A stretch of DNA of 35,457 nt, taken from the NCBI RefSeq assembly GCF_000972385.1, contig NZ_JXTE01000076.1:1-35457 (forward strand), read 5' to 3'. Within the stretch, counting starts at the first letter, position 1, and every line of letters begins with the position of its first letter. This DNA is from Streptomyces sp. WM6386 (lineage in GTDB: Bacteria; Actinomycetota; Actinomycetes; Streptomycetales; Streptomycetaceae). A program made the translations under genes and the position numbers. Below the pieces are notes generated by a model. It did no database searches, was not told where the DNA came from, and was given only the letters and a program-made list of their open reading frames with translations. This document shows positions 23,849-32,459 of this stretch, piece after piece.

Positions 23849-24709
23849 TCACGCCAGGGACGGAAAGGCCGCTGCCAGCGCCTCCCGCCAGTCTCGGATG
23901 GGGGTGAGGCCGGCCTGCTCCCAGCGCGCATGACCCAACGCGCTGTACGCGGGGCGGGGCGCGGGCCTCGGGTAGGCGGCACCGCCCACCGGCCGCACCC
24001 GGTCGGGGTCGGCACCGAGGTGCCGGAACACCTCACGGGCCAGTCCGTACCAGGTGGTCTCGCCGGAGCTGGTGGCGTGGAAGACACCGCTCGCGCCCTG
24101 GCCGATGCGGGGGCCGAGGTCGGCGATGCGGGTCGCCACGTCCGCGCTCCATGTGGGCTGTCCGCGCTGGTCGTCGACGACGTCGACGGTGTCGCGGGAG
24201 GCCTCCAGCGCGATCATGGTGCTGACGAAGTTGCGGCCGTGGGCGCCGTAGAGCCAGGCGGTGCGCAGCACGGCGCCGGACTCGGGGAGCTCCTCCAGCA
24301 CGGCCTGTTCCCCGGCCAGTTTGGTGCGGCCGTAGGCGGTGCGCGGCGCGGTGGGGTGGTCCTCCGGGTACGGGGCGCTGCGGGCGTCGCCGGCGAAGAC
24401 GTAGTCGGTGGAGACGTGCACCAGGCGTACTCCCTGGGCCGCGCAGGCGCGGGCGAGGTTCCGCGGCCCGTCGCCGTTGATCAGCAGGGCCTGCTTCTCG
24501 TCGGTCTCGGCGTCGTCGACGGCGGTGTACGCGGCGCAGTTGACCACGAGGTCGGGGCGCTGCCCGGCGAGGGCGGTGTCGACGGCGTCGGGGTCGGCGA
24601 TGTCGAGCCCCGCGTGGTCCAGGGCCGTCACCTGCTCGCCGCGGCGCGTCAGTTCGTCGACCGTGTCCCGGCCGAGCATCCCGCCGGCCCCGGTGACCAG
24701 CCACCTCAT
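23849..24709 (-). CDS. rmlD: dTDP-4-dehydrorhamnose reductase
   Basis: A 286-aa short-chain dehydrogenase, last step of dTDP-L-rhamnose synthesis. It has the NADPH loop VTGAGGMLG at the N-terminus, the conserved NCAAYTAVDDAE, VHVSTDYVFAG and the catalytic YGRTK. The ATG overlaps the rmlB stop by 4 bp (ATGA), so it is translationally coupled to rmlB; the frame is open further upstream, but that is inside rmlB. The methyltransferase gene follows 25 nt downstream. Confidence 0.95.
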   Translation of the reverse strand: MRWLVTGAGGMLGRDTVDELTRRGEQVTALDHAGLDIADPDAVDTALAGQRPDLVVNCAAYTAVDDAETDEKQALLINGDGPRNLARACAAQGVRLVHVSTDYVFAGDARSAPYPEDHPTAPRTAYGRTKLAGEQAVLEELPESGAVLRTAWLYGAHGRNFVSTMIALEASRDTVDVVDDQRGQPTWSADVATRIADLGPRIGQGASGVFHATSSGETTWYGLAREVFRHLGADPDRVRPVGGAAYPRPAPRPAYSALGHARWEQAGLTPIRDWREALAAAFPSLA

Positions 24710-25686
24710 ACGTGCTCCTGGGCGACGCGCCGCTTCAGCGGCTCCCACCAGGAACGGTTCTCCCGGTACCAGGCGACGGTCTCGGCGAGGCCGGTGGCGA
24801 AGTCGTGGCGCGGCTGGTAGCCGAGCTCGGTGTGGATCTTGCTCCAGTCGACGGAGTAGCGCAGGTCGTGGCCCTTGCGGTCCTCGACGTACTCGACCAT
24901 GTCCCAGTCGGCGCCGCTCGCTTCGAGGAGCAGTCCGGTCAGTTCCTTGTTGCTGAGTTCGGTGCCGCCGCCGATGTTGTAGACCTCGCCGGCCCGGCCC
25001 TTGGTGCGCACCAGGTCGACGCCCTGGCAGTGGTCGTCGACGTGCAGCCAGTCGCGGACGTTGCGGCCGTCGCCGTAGAGGGGGACCTTCAGGCCGTCGA
25101 GGAGGTTGGTGATGAAGAGCGGGATGACCTTCTCGGGGAACTGGTGGTGCCCGTAGTTGTTGGAGCAGCGGGTGACGCGGACGTCCATGCCGTGGGTGCG
25201 GTGGTAGGCCAGGGCGAGCAGGTCGGAGGAGGCCTTGGAGGCCGAGTACGGCGAGTTGGGCTGCAGGGGGTGGCTCTCGGGCCAGGAGCCGTGCTCGATG
25301 GAGCCGTAGACCTCGTCGGTGGAGACGTGCACGAACGGGCCGGTGCCGTGCCGCAGGGCCGCGTCCAGCAGGGTCTGGGTGCCGACCACGTTGGTCATCA
25401 CGAAGTCGGTCGCCCCGGCGATGGAGCGGTCCACATGGGACTCCGCCGCGAAGTGCACGACCTGGTCGGCATCGGCCATGAGCTTGTCGACCAGCTCGGC
25501 GTCGCGGATGTCGCCCTGGACGAACTCCAGCCGGGGGTGGTCGAGTTCGAGGTTGTCCAGGGTGCCCGCGTAGGTGAGCTTGTCCAGCACGGTGATCCGT
25601 GGCGCGTCGGGGGTCTCCGAGGCGAGGAGTCTGCGCACGTACTGGGAGCCGATGAAGCCGGCGGCGCCGGTGACGAGGAGATTCAT
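24706..25686 (-). CDS. rmlB: dTDP-glucose 4,6-dehydratase
   Basis: A 326-aa extended SDR, second step of dTDP-L-rhamnose synthesis. The NAD loop is VTGAAGFIGSQYVR, FAAESHVDRSI is the conserved substrate loop, HVSTDEVYGS carries the Thr-Asp-Glu acid/base set and YSASK the catalytic Tyr-Lys. RCSNNYGHHQFPEKVIPLFI and GDGRNVRDWLHVDDHC are family blocks. Length is normal. It overlaps rmlA and rmlD by 4 bp each. Confidence 0.96.
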   Translation of the reverse strand: MNLLVTGAAGFIGSQYVRRLLASETPDAPRITVLDKLTYAGTLDNLELDHPRLEFVQGDIRDAELVDKLMADADQVVHFAAESHVDRSIAGATDFVMTNVVGTQTLLDAALRHGTGPFVHVSTDEVYGSIEHGSWPESHPLQPNSPYSASKASSDLLALAYHRTHGMDVRVTRCSNNYGHHQFPEKVIPLFITNLLDGLKVPLYGDGRNVRDWLHVDDHCQGVDLVRTKGRAGEVYNIGGGTELSNKELTGLLLEASGADWDMVEYVEDRKGHDLRYSVDWSKIHTELGYQPRHDFATGLAETVAWYRENRSWWEPLKRRVAQEHV

Positions 25687-26750
25687 GAATGGATCTGCAC
25701 CTTGCTGTGGTCTCCGAGCACGAGGCGGTGGGCACTGGGCATACCGGCCGTCGGGGTCACCTCGACATGACGGCCGATGAGGGAGGACTCTATACGCCCG
25801 ACGCCCTGGATCGAGGAGTCCCGCAACACGATCGAGAACTCCAACTCACTGTCCTCGATCCGGCAGTTCTCCGCGACGGAGGTGAAGGGACCCACGTAGG
25901 AGTCGCTGACGACGGTCCCGGCGCCGATGATCACGGGCCCGACGACGCGGGAGCCGGAGACACGCGCCCCCTCCTCGACGACCACCCGGCCGACGAGCTC
26001 GGACCGTTCGTCGACCTCGCCGTCGATGCGGTGCTCGATGGTCTCCAGGACCGTCCGGTTCACCTCCAGCATGTCGCCGACATTGCCGGTGTCCTTCCAG
26101 TAGCCCTTGATGACCGTGGAGCGGACGTCGGCGTGGATGTCGATGAGGTGCTGGATGGCGTGGGTGATCTCCAACTCGCCGCGCCAGGAGGGTTCGATGG
26201 CGCGGACCGCCTCGTGGATCACGGGCGTGAAGAGGTAGACACCGACCAGGGCGAGGTCGCTCTTGGGGGATTCGGGCTTCTCCTCCAGGCCGATCACCTG
26301 GCCCGCGGGGTCGAGTTCGGCGACGCCGAAGGAGCGCGGGTCGGGCACATGGGTGAGGAGGATCTGGGCGGCGGGCCGGTTGACGCGGAACTCGTCCACC
26401 AGCTCGGAGATGCCGCCGACGATGAAGTTGTCGCCGAGGTACATCACGAAGTCGTCGTCGCCGAGGAAGTCCCGTGCGATCAGCACCGCGTGGGCCAGTC
26501 CGAGCGGGCGGTCCTGGGGGATGTAGGTGATCTCCAGACCGAACTTCGAGCCGTCTCCGACGGCTTCCTCGATCTCGGCGGCGGTGTCGCCGACGATCAC
26601 CCCGACTTCGGTGATCCCGGCGGCCGCGATGGACTCCAGGCCGTAGAAGAGGACGGGTTTGTTGGCCACGGGAACGAGTTGCTTGGCCGAAGTGTGGGTG
26701 ATCGGTCGCAATCGCGTACCGGCGCCACCAGACAGGACAAGAGCCTTCAT
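25683..26750 (-). CDS. rmlA: Glucose-1-phosphate thymidylyltransferase, long form
   Basis: A 355-aa nucleotidyltransferase making dTDP-glucose. The catalytic start is MKALVLSGGAGTRLRPITHTSAKQLVPVANKP; YIPQDRPLGLAHAV, YLGDNFI and VGVYLFTP are nucleotide and sugar-binding blocks. The last 100 residues form left-handed beta-helix hexapeptide repeats (VVGPVIIGAGTVVSDSYVGPFTSV), the long StrD-like form rather than the 290-aa RmlA of enterobacteria. ATG 26750 follows AAGGTGA. It is first in the rmlA-rmlB-rmlD-methyltransferase unit. Paired TTCGATCA motifs lie about 90-115 bp upstream. Confidence 0.95.
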   Translation of the reverse strand: MKALVLSGGAGTRLRPITHTSAKQLVPVANKPVLFYGLESIAAAGITEVGVIVGDTAAEIEEAVGDGSKFGLEITYIPQDRPLGLAHAVLIARDFLGDDDFVMYLGDNFIVGGISELVDEFRVNRPAAQILLTHVPDPRSFGVAELDPAGQVIGLEEKPESPKSDLALVGVYLFTPVIHEAVRAIEPSWRGELEITHAIQHLIDIHADVRSTVIKGYWKDTGNVGDMLEVNRTVLETIEHRIDGEVDERSELVGRVVVEEGARVSGSRVVGPVIIGAGTVVSDSYVGPFTSVAENCRIEDSELEFSIVLRDSSIQGVGRIESSLIGRHVEVTPTAGMPSAHRLVLGDHSKVQIHS

Positions 26751-26836
26751 TTGGTTCACCTTAGTCTGGTTCGCCGGTAACGGACCGTTCGCGATATGGC
26801 TTGCATGTGACGAAAGCCCGTGGTGACACGGGTGTA

Positions 26837-26864
26837 TTCGATCAACTCGCCATGTGTTCGATCA
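26837..26864 (-). promoter_or_regulatory. Paired TTCGATCA direct repeats upstream of rmlA
   Basis: TTCGATCA occurs at 26837-26844 and 26857-26864, 20 bp apart (two helical turns), each preceded by GTGT. They lie between the 59-aa gene and rmlA. On the minus strand the left copy also gives TTGATC, a weak -35-like hexamer. They are a candidate regulator site for the rml unit. Confidence 0.35.
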
Positions 26865-26902
26865 GTTCCCGGTGCACCCGTACGAGTGGTCAGGCCCAGG
26901 GG

Positions 26903-27082
26903 TCAGTCCTCACCCCTGACGATGTTGCCCTCCGCGACCGGGCAGACGACGTACGTGCCGTCGGAATCCACGACGGCCGGCACCCAGGTCCGCACGACGG
27001 CCCGGCCTCGCAGCCGACGGGCCCTGGCCCAGCCCGTCTCGGGCCGGCGGGCGACGGACTTCTCAAGAATGTGCGCGGTCAC
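26903..27082 (-). CDS. 59-aa hypothetical protein
   Basis: A 59-codon gene with a GTG start at 27082 and GGAAG about 9 nt upstream. The peptide has a basic first half (LEKSVARRPETGWARARRLRGRAVV) and a beta-like second half (VRTWVPAVVDSDGTYVVCPVAEGNIVRGED). No family is recognised. It lies 81 nt downstream of the SpoIIE-type phosphatase on the same strand and 152 nt upstream of rmlA. Codon third positions look coding in this frame. Alternating hydrophobics in the second half suggest a small beta structure. Confidence 0.5.
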   Translation of the reverse strand: MTAHILEKSVARRPETGWARARRLRGRAVVRTWVPAVVDSDGTYVVCPVAEGNIVRGED

Positions 27083-27163
27083 GGCGGTTCATCTTCCTTC
27101 TTCTGCTGCACGGATGCACGGTGTTGTCGGGACACCGGGTACCCCGTCGGCGCCGCTCGGCAC

Positions 27164-29620
27164 TCACCGCTCCAGCGAGATCTCGCTCCACACCTGCTTG
27201 CCCCCGCTGACCGGCAGCGTCCCCCAGGCGTCCGACACGGTCTCGACGAGGAGGATGCCGCGCCCGCCGGTTGCCTCCCAGCCGATGCGCGTCGCCCTCG
27301 CGGGGGTGCGCGGCGAGGAGTCGGCGACGGCGACGCGCAGCCGGTGGTTGACGAGGGTGAGCTCGAGGCGGACCCGGCCGTCGGTGTGCACGAGGGCGTT
27401 GGTGACGAGTTCGGACACGACGAGCAGCACGGTGTCCAGGGCGTCGCCGGACACGCCCCAGGTGCGCATGGTGCGCCGGGTGAAGCGGCGGGCGTGTCCG
27501 ACGGCCTGGGGGACGCGCCACACCGTCCAGCTCTCGCGCTGCGGACGGGTGGTCATGCCGTCGTAGCGCATGAGGAGCAGGGCGACGTCGTCGCTGCGGC
27601 GGGCGTTGCCGAGCAGGGCGTCGGCGACGAGGCCCAGGTGGGCGGGGTCGGAGACGGACAGCCCCTGGGCGAAGCGGTCCATGCCCTCGTCGATGTCGGA
27701 GTCGACGGACTCCACGAGGCCGTCGGTGGTCAGGGCGATCAGGGTGCCGGGCTGGAGGCTGAGCGGGGTCATCGGGAAGTCCGCCTGCATGACCACACCG
27801 AGGGGCGGGCCGCCCTCGGCCTCGGCGATCTCGGTGCCGCCGTCCGGGTGACGCAGCACCGGCGGCAGGTGTCCGGCGCGCACGCACCAGGCGGAGCCCT
27901 GCTCCATGTCGACGTCGACATAGCAGCAGGTGGCGAAGAGGTCGGTCTCCATGTCCATGAGGAGCCGGTTGGCGTGGGAGACGACGACGTCCGGGGGGTG
28001 TCCCTCGACGGCGTAGGCGCGCAGGGCGGTGCGCATCTGGCCCATCAGGGTGGCGGCGGCCGCGCTGTGGCCCTGGACGTCGCCGATGACGAGGGCCACG
28101 TGGTTGTCGGGCAGCGGGATCACGTCGTACCAGTCGCCGCCCAGCTCCAGCCCCGCGGTGCTGGGCAGATAGCGGGCGACGGCGATCGCGCCGGGCAGCT
28201 TGGGCAGGCGGCGCGGCAGCAGCTGACGTTGGAGCATGCCGACGAGTTCGTGTTCGGCGTCGAAGGCGTGGGCGCGCATCAGTGCCTGACCCGCGAGGCC
28301 GGCGGAGGCGGTGAGCAGGGCGCGTTCGTCGGGGCCGAAGTCGTGCGGGGTGTCCCAGCCGATCAGACAGGCCCCGACCATGCGGCCCCCGCCGGGCAGC
28401 GGCAGCACGGCGAGGCCGCCGGGGCCGACCTCGGCGAGGGCGGGTTCCAGGGCGGTGCCGGCGGGCCAGATGTGGGCGCGGCCCTCGCTCAGGGCCGCGG
28501 CGAGGGTGGGCATGGCGCGTACGGGCGCGTCGGGCCACTCGGTGCGCCACTCCAGACGCCACAGCTCGGGCCAGGACTCCGCTTCGGGCGGATCGAGGAC
28601 GGTGACGATGAGCCGGTCGCCCTCCAGTTCGGCGAGCGCGATGCGGTCGGCCTGGAGCGGCTTGCGCAGGGCGGCGACCACGGCCTGGCTGACGTCACGG
28701 ACGGTGCCGGCGGCGGCCAGGGCGGCGGCCAGGCGCTGGACGCGGGCCACGTCGGTGACGTCGGAACGCAGCGTGGAGGCGTCGGCGACGGTGCCCACCA
28801 GCCGGGCGGGCCGGCCCTCGCCGCCCGGCAGGAGGCGGCCGCGCAGTCTGAGCCACTTGGGTGGGCCGGTGGGCTGGAGGACCCGGAACTCCAGCTCGCG
28901 GTCGCCGATGGACATGTGGTCGGCCTCGACGACCGACATCAGGGAGGGCAGGTCCTCGGGCACGGTCAGCGCCAGCAGGGTCTCGACACGGCCGTCGAAG
29001 TCCTCACGGCCCATGCGGAACAGTTCCAGGATGTCGACGCCGACCTCGACGCGTCCGGTGTCCATGGCGAGGGTGAACGCGTTGGCGGGCAGCTCCTCGC
29101 CCTCGGCGGGCCGGGCCGGAGCGGAGTAGGCCACGGCGTCGGCGATGAGTTCCAGGCATGCGCGGTCGTCGGCGTCGAAGCCGTCGGGGCGCTCGCTCAC
29201 CGCGACCAGACAGCCTCCGCCGCCGTCACCGCGGGCGGGCAGGGCCGCGAGGCAGAAGTCCCCCGCCGGCGTGCGCCGCGACTCGGCGGCCTCGGCGAGC
29301 TCCTCGGGGCCGAGCCAGGCGGCCTTGCCGGTGCGGTGGACGTCGGCCACGGGGGACCGTCCGGAGGCGGGATAGCCGTCGCGCACGCCGTACAGGGTCC
29401 GTGGCACTCCGACCGACTCCGCCAGGCACAGCAGCTCGCCGTCCTGGCTCAGCGTGTACACGGCGGCGAAGGAGGCCCTGGCGAAGACGAGCACCTGCTC
29501 CAGGACGCGCCGCAGCCGCTCGGGCGAGCCCGGATCGGCCGTGACCGCTTTGAGGGCGATTTCGGCACGGGGCGTTCCCGTTCTGCGTCCCGCAGCGCCC
29601 TCACTGACCACGTCCGCCAT
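27164..29620 (-). CDS. Multidomain GAF-PAS-GAF-SpoIIE phosphatase with HATPase (RsbW-like) domain
   Basis: An 818-aa cytoplasmic signalling protein. An N-terminal GAF-like domain (about 30-170) is followed by a PAS domain (about 185-290), a second GAF (about 305-450), a SpoIIE/PP2C serine phosphatase (about 480-680) and a C-terminal HATPase_c domain (about 695-815). The phosphatase metal site is seen in LELGGDWYDVIPL (about 491-502), VIGDVQGHS and LTTDGLVES. The ATPase has the N-box LVVSELVTNALVHT, VADSSP and GGRGILLVE of RsbW-type anti-sigma kinases. One protein could thus both phosphorylate and dephosphorylate anti-anti-sigma factors, a typical Streptomyces partner-switching design. ATG 29620 lacks an obvious Shine-Dalgarno. 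It is divergent from the ram operon. Confidence 0.92.
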   Translation of the reverse strand: MADVVSEGAAGRRTGTPRAEIALKAVTADPGSPERLRRVLEQVLVFARASFAAVYTLSQDGELLCLAESVGVPRTLYGVRDGYPASGRSPVADVHRTGKAAWLGPEELAEAAESRRTPAGDFCLAALPARGDGGGGCLVAVSERPDGFDADDRACLELIADAVAYSAPARPAEGEELPANAFTLAMDTGRVEVGVDILELFRMGREDFDGRVETLLALTVPEDLPSLMSVVEADHMSIGDRELEFRVLQPTGPPKWLRLRGRLLPGGEGRPARLVGTVADASTLRSDVTDVARVQRLAAALAAAGTVRDVSQAVVAALRKPLQADRIALAELEGDRLIVTVLDPPEAESWPELWRLEWRTEWPDAPVRAMPTLAAALSEGRAHIWPAGTALEPALAEVGPGGLAVLPLPGGGRMVGACLIGWDTPHDFGPDERALLTASAGLAGQALMRAHAFDAEHELVGMLQRQLLPRRLPKLPGAIAVARYLPSTAGLELGGDWYDVIPLPDNHVALVIGDVQGHSAAAATLMGQMRTALRAYAVEGHPPDVVVSHANRLLMDMETDLFATCCYVDVDMEQGSAWCVRAGHLPPVLRHPDGGTEIAEAEGGPPLGVVMQADFPMTPLSLQPGTLIALTTDGLVESVDSDIDEGMDRFAQGLSVSDPAHLGLVADALLGNARRSDDVALLLMRYDGMTTRPQRESWTVWRVPQAVGHARRFTRRTMRTWGVSGDALDTVLLVVSELVTNALVHTDGRVRLELTLVNHRLRVAVADSSPRTPARATRIGWEATGGRGILLVETVSDAWGTLPVSGGKQVWSEISLER

Positions 29621-29719
29621 TACAGCGCTTATGAGACACCTGCGCAGCCCCTGTGACCGTTCCGTGGAGTGTCTGCGGTGGCTCCGCGGTGGTCACGCTC
29701 GAAACTCACCGAACAAGTC

Positions 29720-29747
29720 TTGACGCATGCGTTCCGCACGGTGATCT
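29720..29747 (+). promoter_or_regulatory. Candidate ramC promoter with palindrome
   Basis: TTGACG (29720-29725) and TGATCT (29742-29747) are separated by 16 bp. The perfect 10-bp palindrome ACGCATGCGT (29723-29732) overlaps the -35. Upstream, TCACGC and TCACCG (about 29690-29710) form a loose repeat that could be an activator site. The ram operon is normally RamR-activated, but I cannot identify a clear RamR box. Confidence 0.35.
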
Positions 29748-29818
29748 CGTGACAGGCATGACTGTCCGTGCCCGCCGTCCCCGCAGGAAGCTCGATGCCG
29801 GGCCACGGAGGGGGTCGT

Positions 29819-32401
29819 ATGGACAAGCGGTACGAGGTGTACGCGCTCGCCGACCGGCACTTCTACGAGACGCCGGACCGGCTGTCCGCGGGGGTGTCCG
29901 AGGCGGCGCCCCAGTACGGGACGGCGCGGCGTGAGGTGCCCGGCGGCTGGGACGCGTCGCGGATCGGCGACTGGCTGGCGCTGACACCGCTCGGCCCGGA
30001 CGGCGCCCCCGCGCCGGGGCCGGCCCAGGGCTGGAAGATCCACGCCTCGGCCACCCGGGCTAACGCCGAGCGGATCGCGGCGATCGTGTGGGACTACTGC
30101 GTACCGCGGCGCATCGCGTTCAAGTTCGTACCGGGGCCGCATCTGCTGCACCTGCGCAACACCAAGTACGCCGGCCGCGACACCAGCGGCAAGTTCGTCA
30201 CGATCTACCCGGCCGACGAGGAGCAGCTCCACACCGTCCTGCGTGAGCTGGGCAAGCTCCTCGAAGGCTTCGAGGGTCCCTACATCCTCACCGATCTGCG
30301 CTGGTACGACGGTCCGCTCTATGTCCGCTACGGCGCGTTCGCCCGCACCTTCGTGGTCGACGAGCGGGGCTCGCTGGTGCCGGCGGTGCGGGACGGCGCG
30401 GGCAAGCTGATCCCCGACCGGCGGGCGCCGTCCTTCCAGGTGCCCGAGTGGGTGACGTTGCCGACGTTCCTGGAGCCGCATCTGGCGGCGCGGAACACGA
30501 CGACGGTGGGCGACCTGCCGTACCGGATCGAGAAGGCGCTGCACTTCTCCAACGGCGGCGGGGTGTACGCGGGCACCGACACCCGGGACGGCAGCAAGGT
30601 CGTCCTCAAGGAGGGGCGGCCGCACGCGGGGCTGGCCGCGGACGGGGCGGACGCGATCTCGCGGCTGGAGCGGGAGAAGTACGCCCTGGAACAGGTGGCG
30701 GGAACGGGTGTGGTGCCGGAGGTGCGGGACTGGTTCACGCTCGGCGACCACCGCTTCCTCGTCATGGACTTCCTGGAAGGGCGCCCGCTGAACTCGTTCT
30801 TCGCGGAGCGCCATCCGCTGCTCACCCCGGATCCTGATCCCAAGGCCGTGGCGGACTACACGGCGTGGGCGGTGCGCATCCACGGGGCGGTGGAGCGGGC
30901 GGTGGCGGCGATGCACGCGCGCGGGATCGTCTTCAACGACCTGCACGTCTTCAACATCATGGTCGGCCCGGACGAGGAGTCGGTGTCCCTGCTCGACTTC
31001 GAGGCGGCCGCGCCCGTCAGCGAGAACGGCCGTCAGGTGGTCGCCCACCCCGGGTTCTTCGCTCCGCCGGACCGTACCGGCATCGACGTCGACCGGTACG
31101 CGCTGGCGTGTCTGCGGCTCGCCCTGTTCCTGCCGGTCACCACGCTGTTCGTGGTCGACCGGGGCAAGGCGGCCCATCTGGCGGAGGTGATCTCCCGTCA
31201 GTTCCCGGACGTGCCGCGCGAGTTCCTCGACGAGGCGGTCGCGGAGATCACCCGGGAGACGCCGGTGCGCGCTCCGTCCTACGTGCCGCCCGGCGACTGG
31301 CCGTTCAGCCGCGACTCGATGGTCAAGGCGATCCTCGCCTCGGCCACCCCGGAGCGCGAGGACCGGCTCTTCCCCGGCGACATCGCGCAGTTCTCCGACG
31401 GCGGCGGCCTGGGCCTCGCGCACGGTGCGGCCGGGGTGCTGTACGCGCTGGACGCGATCGGCGCCGAACGGTACGAGGAGGGCGAGCGCTGGCTCCTGGC
31501 CCGCACCGCGCCGCCGCCCAGGGGCACACCGCTGGGCCTCTACGACGGGCTCGCGGGCGTCGCCCACGTCCTGGACCGGCTCGGGCACCGCCAGCGCGCG
31601 CTCGACCTCACCGACTCGATCCTCGCCGAGCGCTGGCAGAACCTCTCCTCCGACCTGCACGGCGGGCTGGCCGGACTCGGCCTGGTGCTGGGCGAGTTGG
31701 CCCGCACGACCGGCGAGGCGGAGCTGCGGGACCGGGCCGCGGAGGCCGCCGACATCCTCGTACGACGTCTCGCGGAGCCGGCCCCGGACACGCCGCGACG
31801 GCGCCGGGCCGGGCTGCTGAGGGGTGCGAGCGGGGCCGCGCTGTTCCTGCTGCGGCAGTACGAACGCACCGGTGAGCAGCGGGTGTTGGCGGCTGCCGAG
31901 GTGGCGCTGCGGCGTGACCTGGAGTGCTGCGCGACCCGCGAGGGCGGTGCGATGGAGGTCGACGAGGGCTGGCGCACGCTGCCGTATCTCGGCGACGGCA
32001 GTGCGGGCATCGGGATGGTCCTGGACGACTACCTCGCCCACGCCGACGACCCCGGCGAGGAGTTCGTACGGGCCAGGGACGGCATCCTGACGGCCGCCAC
32101 CTGCCGCTTCTATGTGCAGCCCGGCCTCTTCCAGGGCCGTGCCGGACTGATCCTGCACCTCGCCCGCACCGGCGACGTGCGGATCGCCGAGCAGATCGCC
32201 GGGCTCGGCTGGTTCGCGATGGACTACCAGGGCCAACTGGCCTTCCCCGGACACCAGATGATGCGGCTGTCGATGGACCTGGGCACCGGAACGGCAGGGT
32301 GCCTGCTCGCGCTCGGCGCGGCCCTCGACAGCAGTACGCACGCGCACCTGCCGTTCCTGCCGCCGCTCGGGCGGCCCCCACAGCACGGTCCCGCGAACTG
32401 A
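29819..32401 (+). CDS. ramC: Class III lanthionine synthetase RamC/AmfT (LanKC)
   Basis: An 860-aa trifunctional enzyme that phosphorylates Ser residues of the RamS precursor, eliminates phosphate and forms thioether rings. The lyase domain (about 1-215) contains WKIHASATRANAERI and FKFVPGPHLLHLRNTKYAGRDTSGKFVTIYP. The kinase domain (about 235-500) has K264 in VVLKEG, the catalytic loop GIVFNDLHVFNIMV (D374, N379) and metal-binding D393 in LLDFEA. The LanC-like cyclase (about 520-850) lacks the zinc ligands of class I/II cyclases: the CHG position reads FQG in LFQGRAGL. That absence is diagnostic of class III. ATG 29819 follows GGAGGG. It is slightly shorter than S. coelicolor RamC. ramS follows 58 nt later. 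Confidence 0.95.
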   Translation: MDKRYEVYALADRHFYETPDRLSAGVSEAAPQYGTARREVPGGWDASRIGDWLALTPLGPDGAPAPGPAQGWKIHASATRANAERIAAIVWDYCVPRRIAFKFVPGPHLLHLRNTKYAGRDTSGKFVTIYPADEEQLHTVLRELGKLLEGFEGPYILTDLRWYDGPLYVRYGAFARTFVVDERGSLVPAVRDGAGKLIPDRRAPSFQVPEWVTLPTFLEPHLAARNTTTVGDLPYRIEKALHFSNGGGVYAGTDTRDGSKVVLKEGRPHAGLAADGADAISRLEREKYALEQVAGTGVVPEVRDWFTLGDHRFLVMDFLEGRPLNSFFAERHPLLTPDPDPKAVADYTAWAVRIHGAVERAVAAMHARGIVFNDLHVFNIMVGPDEESVSLLDFEAAAPVSENGRQVVAHPGFFAPPDRTGIDVDRYALACLRLALFLPVTTLFVVDRGKAAHLAEVISRQFPDVPREFLDEAVAEITRETPVRAPSYVPPGDWPFSRDSMVKAILASATPEREDRLFPGDIAQFSDGGGLGLAHGAAGVLYALDAIGAERYEEGERWLLARTAPPPRGTPLGLYDGLAGVAHVLDRLGHRQRALDLTDSILAERWQNLSSDLHGGLAGLGLVLGELARTTGEAELRDRAAEAADILVRRLAEPAPDTPRRRRAGLLRGASGAALFLLRQYERTGEQRVLAAAEVALRRDLECCATREGGAMEVDEGWRTLPYLGDGSAGIGMVLDDYLAHADDPGEEFVRARDGILTAATCRFYVQPGLFQGRAGLILHLARTGDVRIAEQIAGLGWFAMDYQGQLAFPGHQMMRLSMDLGTGTAGCLLALGAALDSSTHAHLPFLPPLGRPPQHGPAN

Positions 32402-32459
32402 CGGAGCCGTGACCCAACCCCGTCCCCACGGGTGGACGACACCGATGGAAGGAAGCGAC

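Noticed and set aside
27083..27163. CGGTGT/ACACCG stem between the phosphatase and the 59-aa gene as a terminator
   Set aside because: Only six base pairs with a seven-base loop; too weak to call.
26801..29656. A 951-codon plus-strand open frame opposite the SpoIIE-type phosphatase
   Set aside because: Composition is typical of an antisense shadow (GHGAG-rich), without motifs, whereas the minus strand carries all phosphatase and ATPase motifs.
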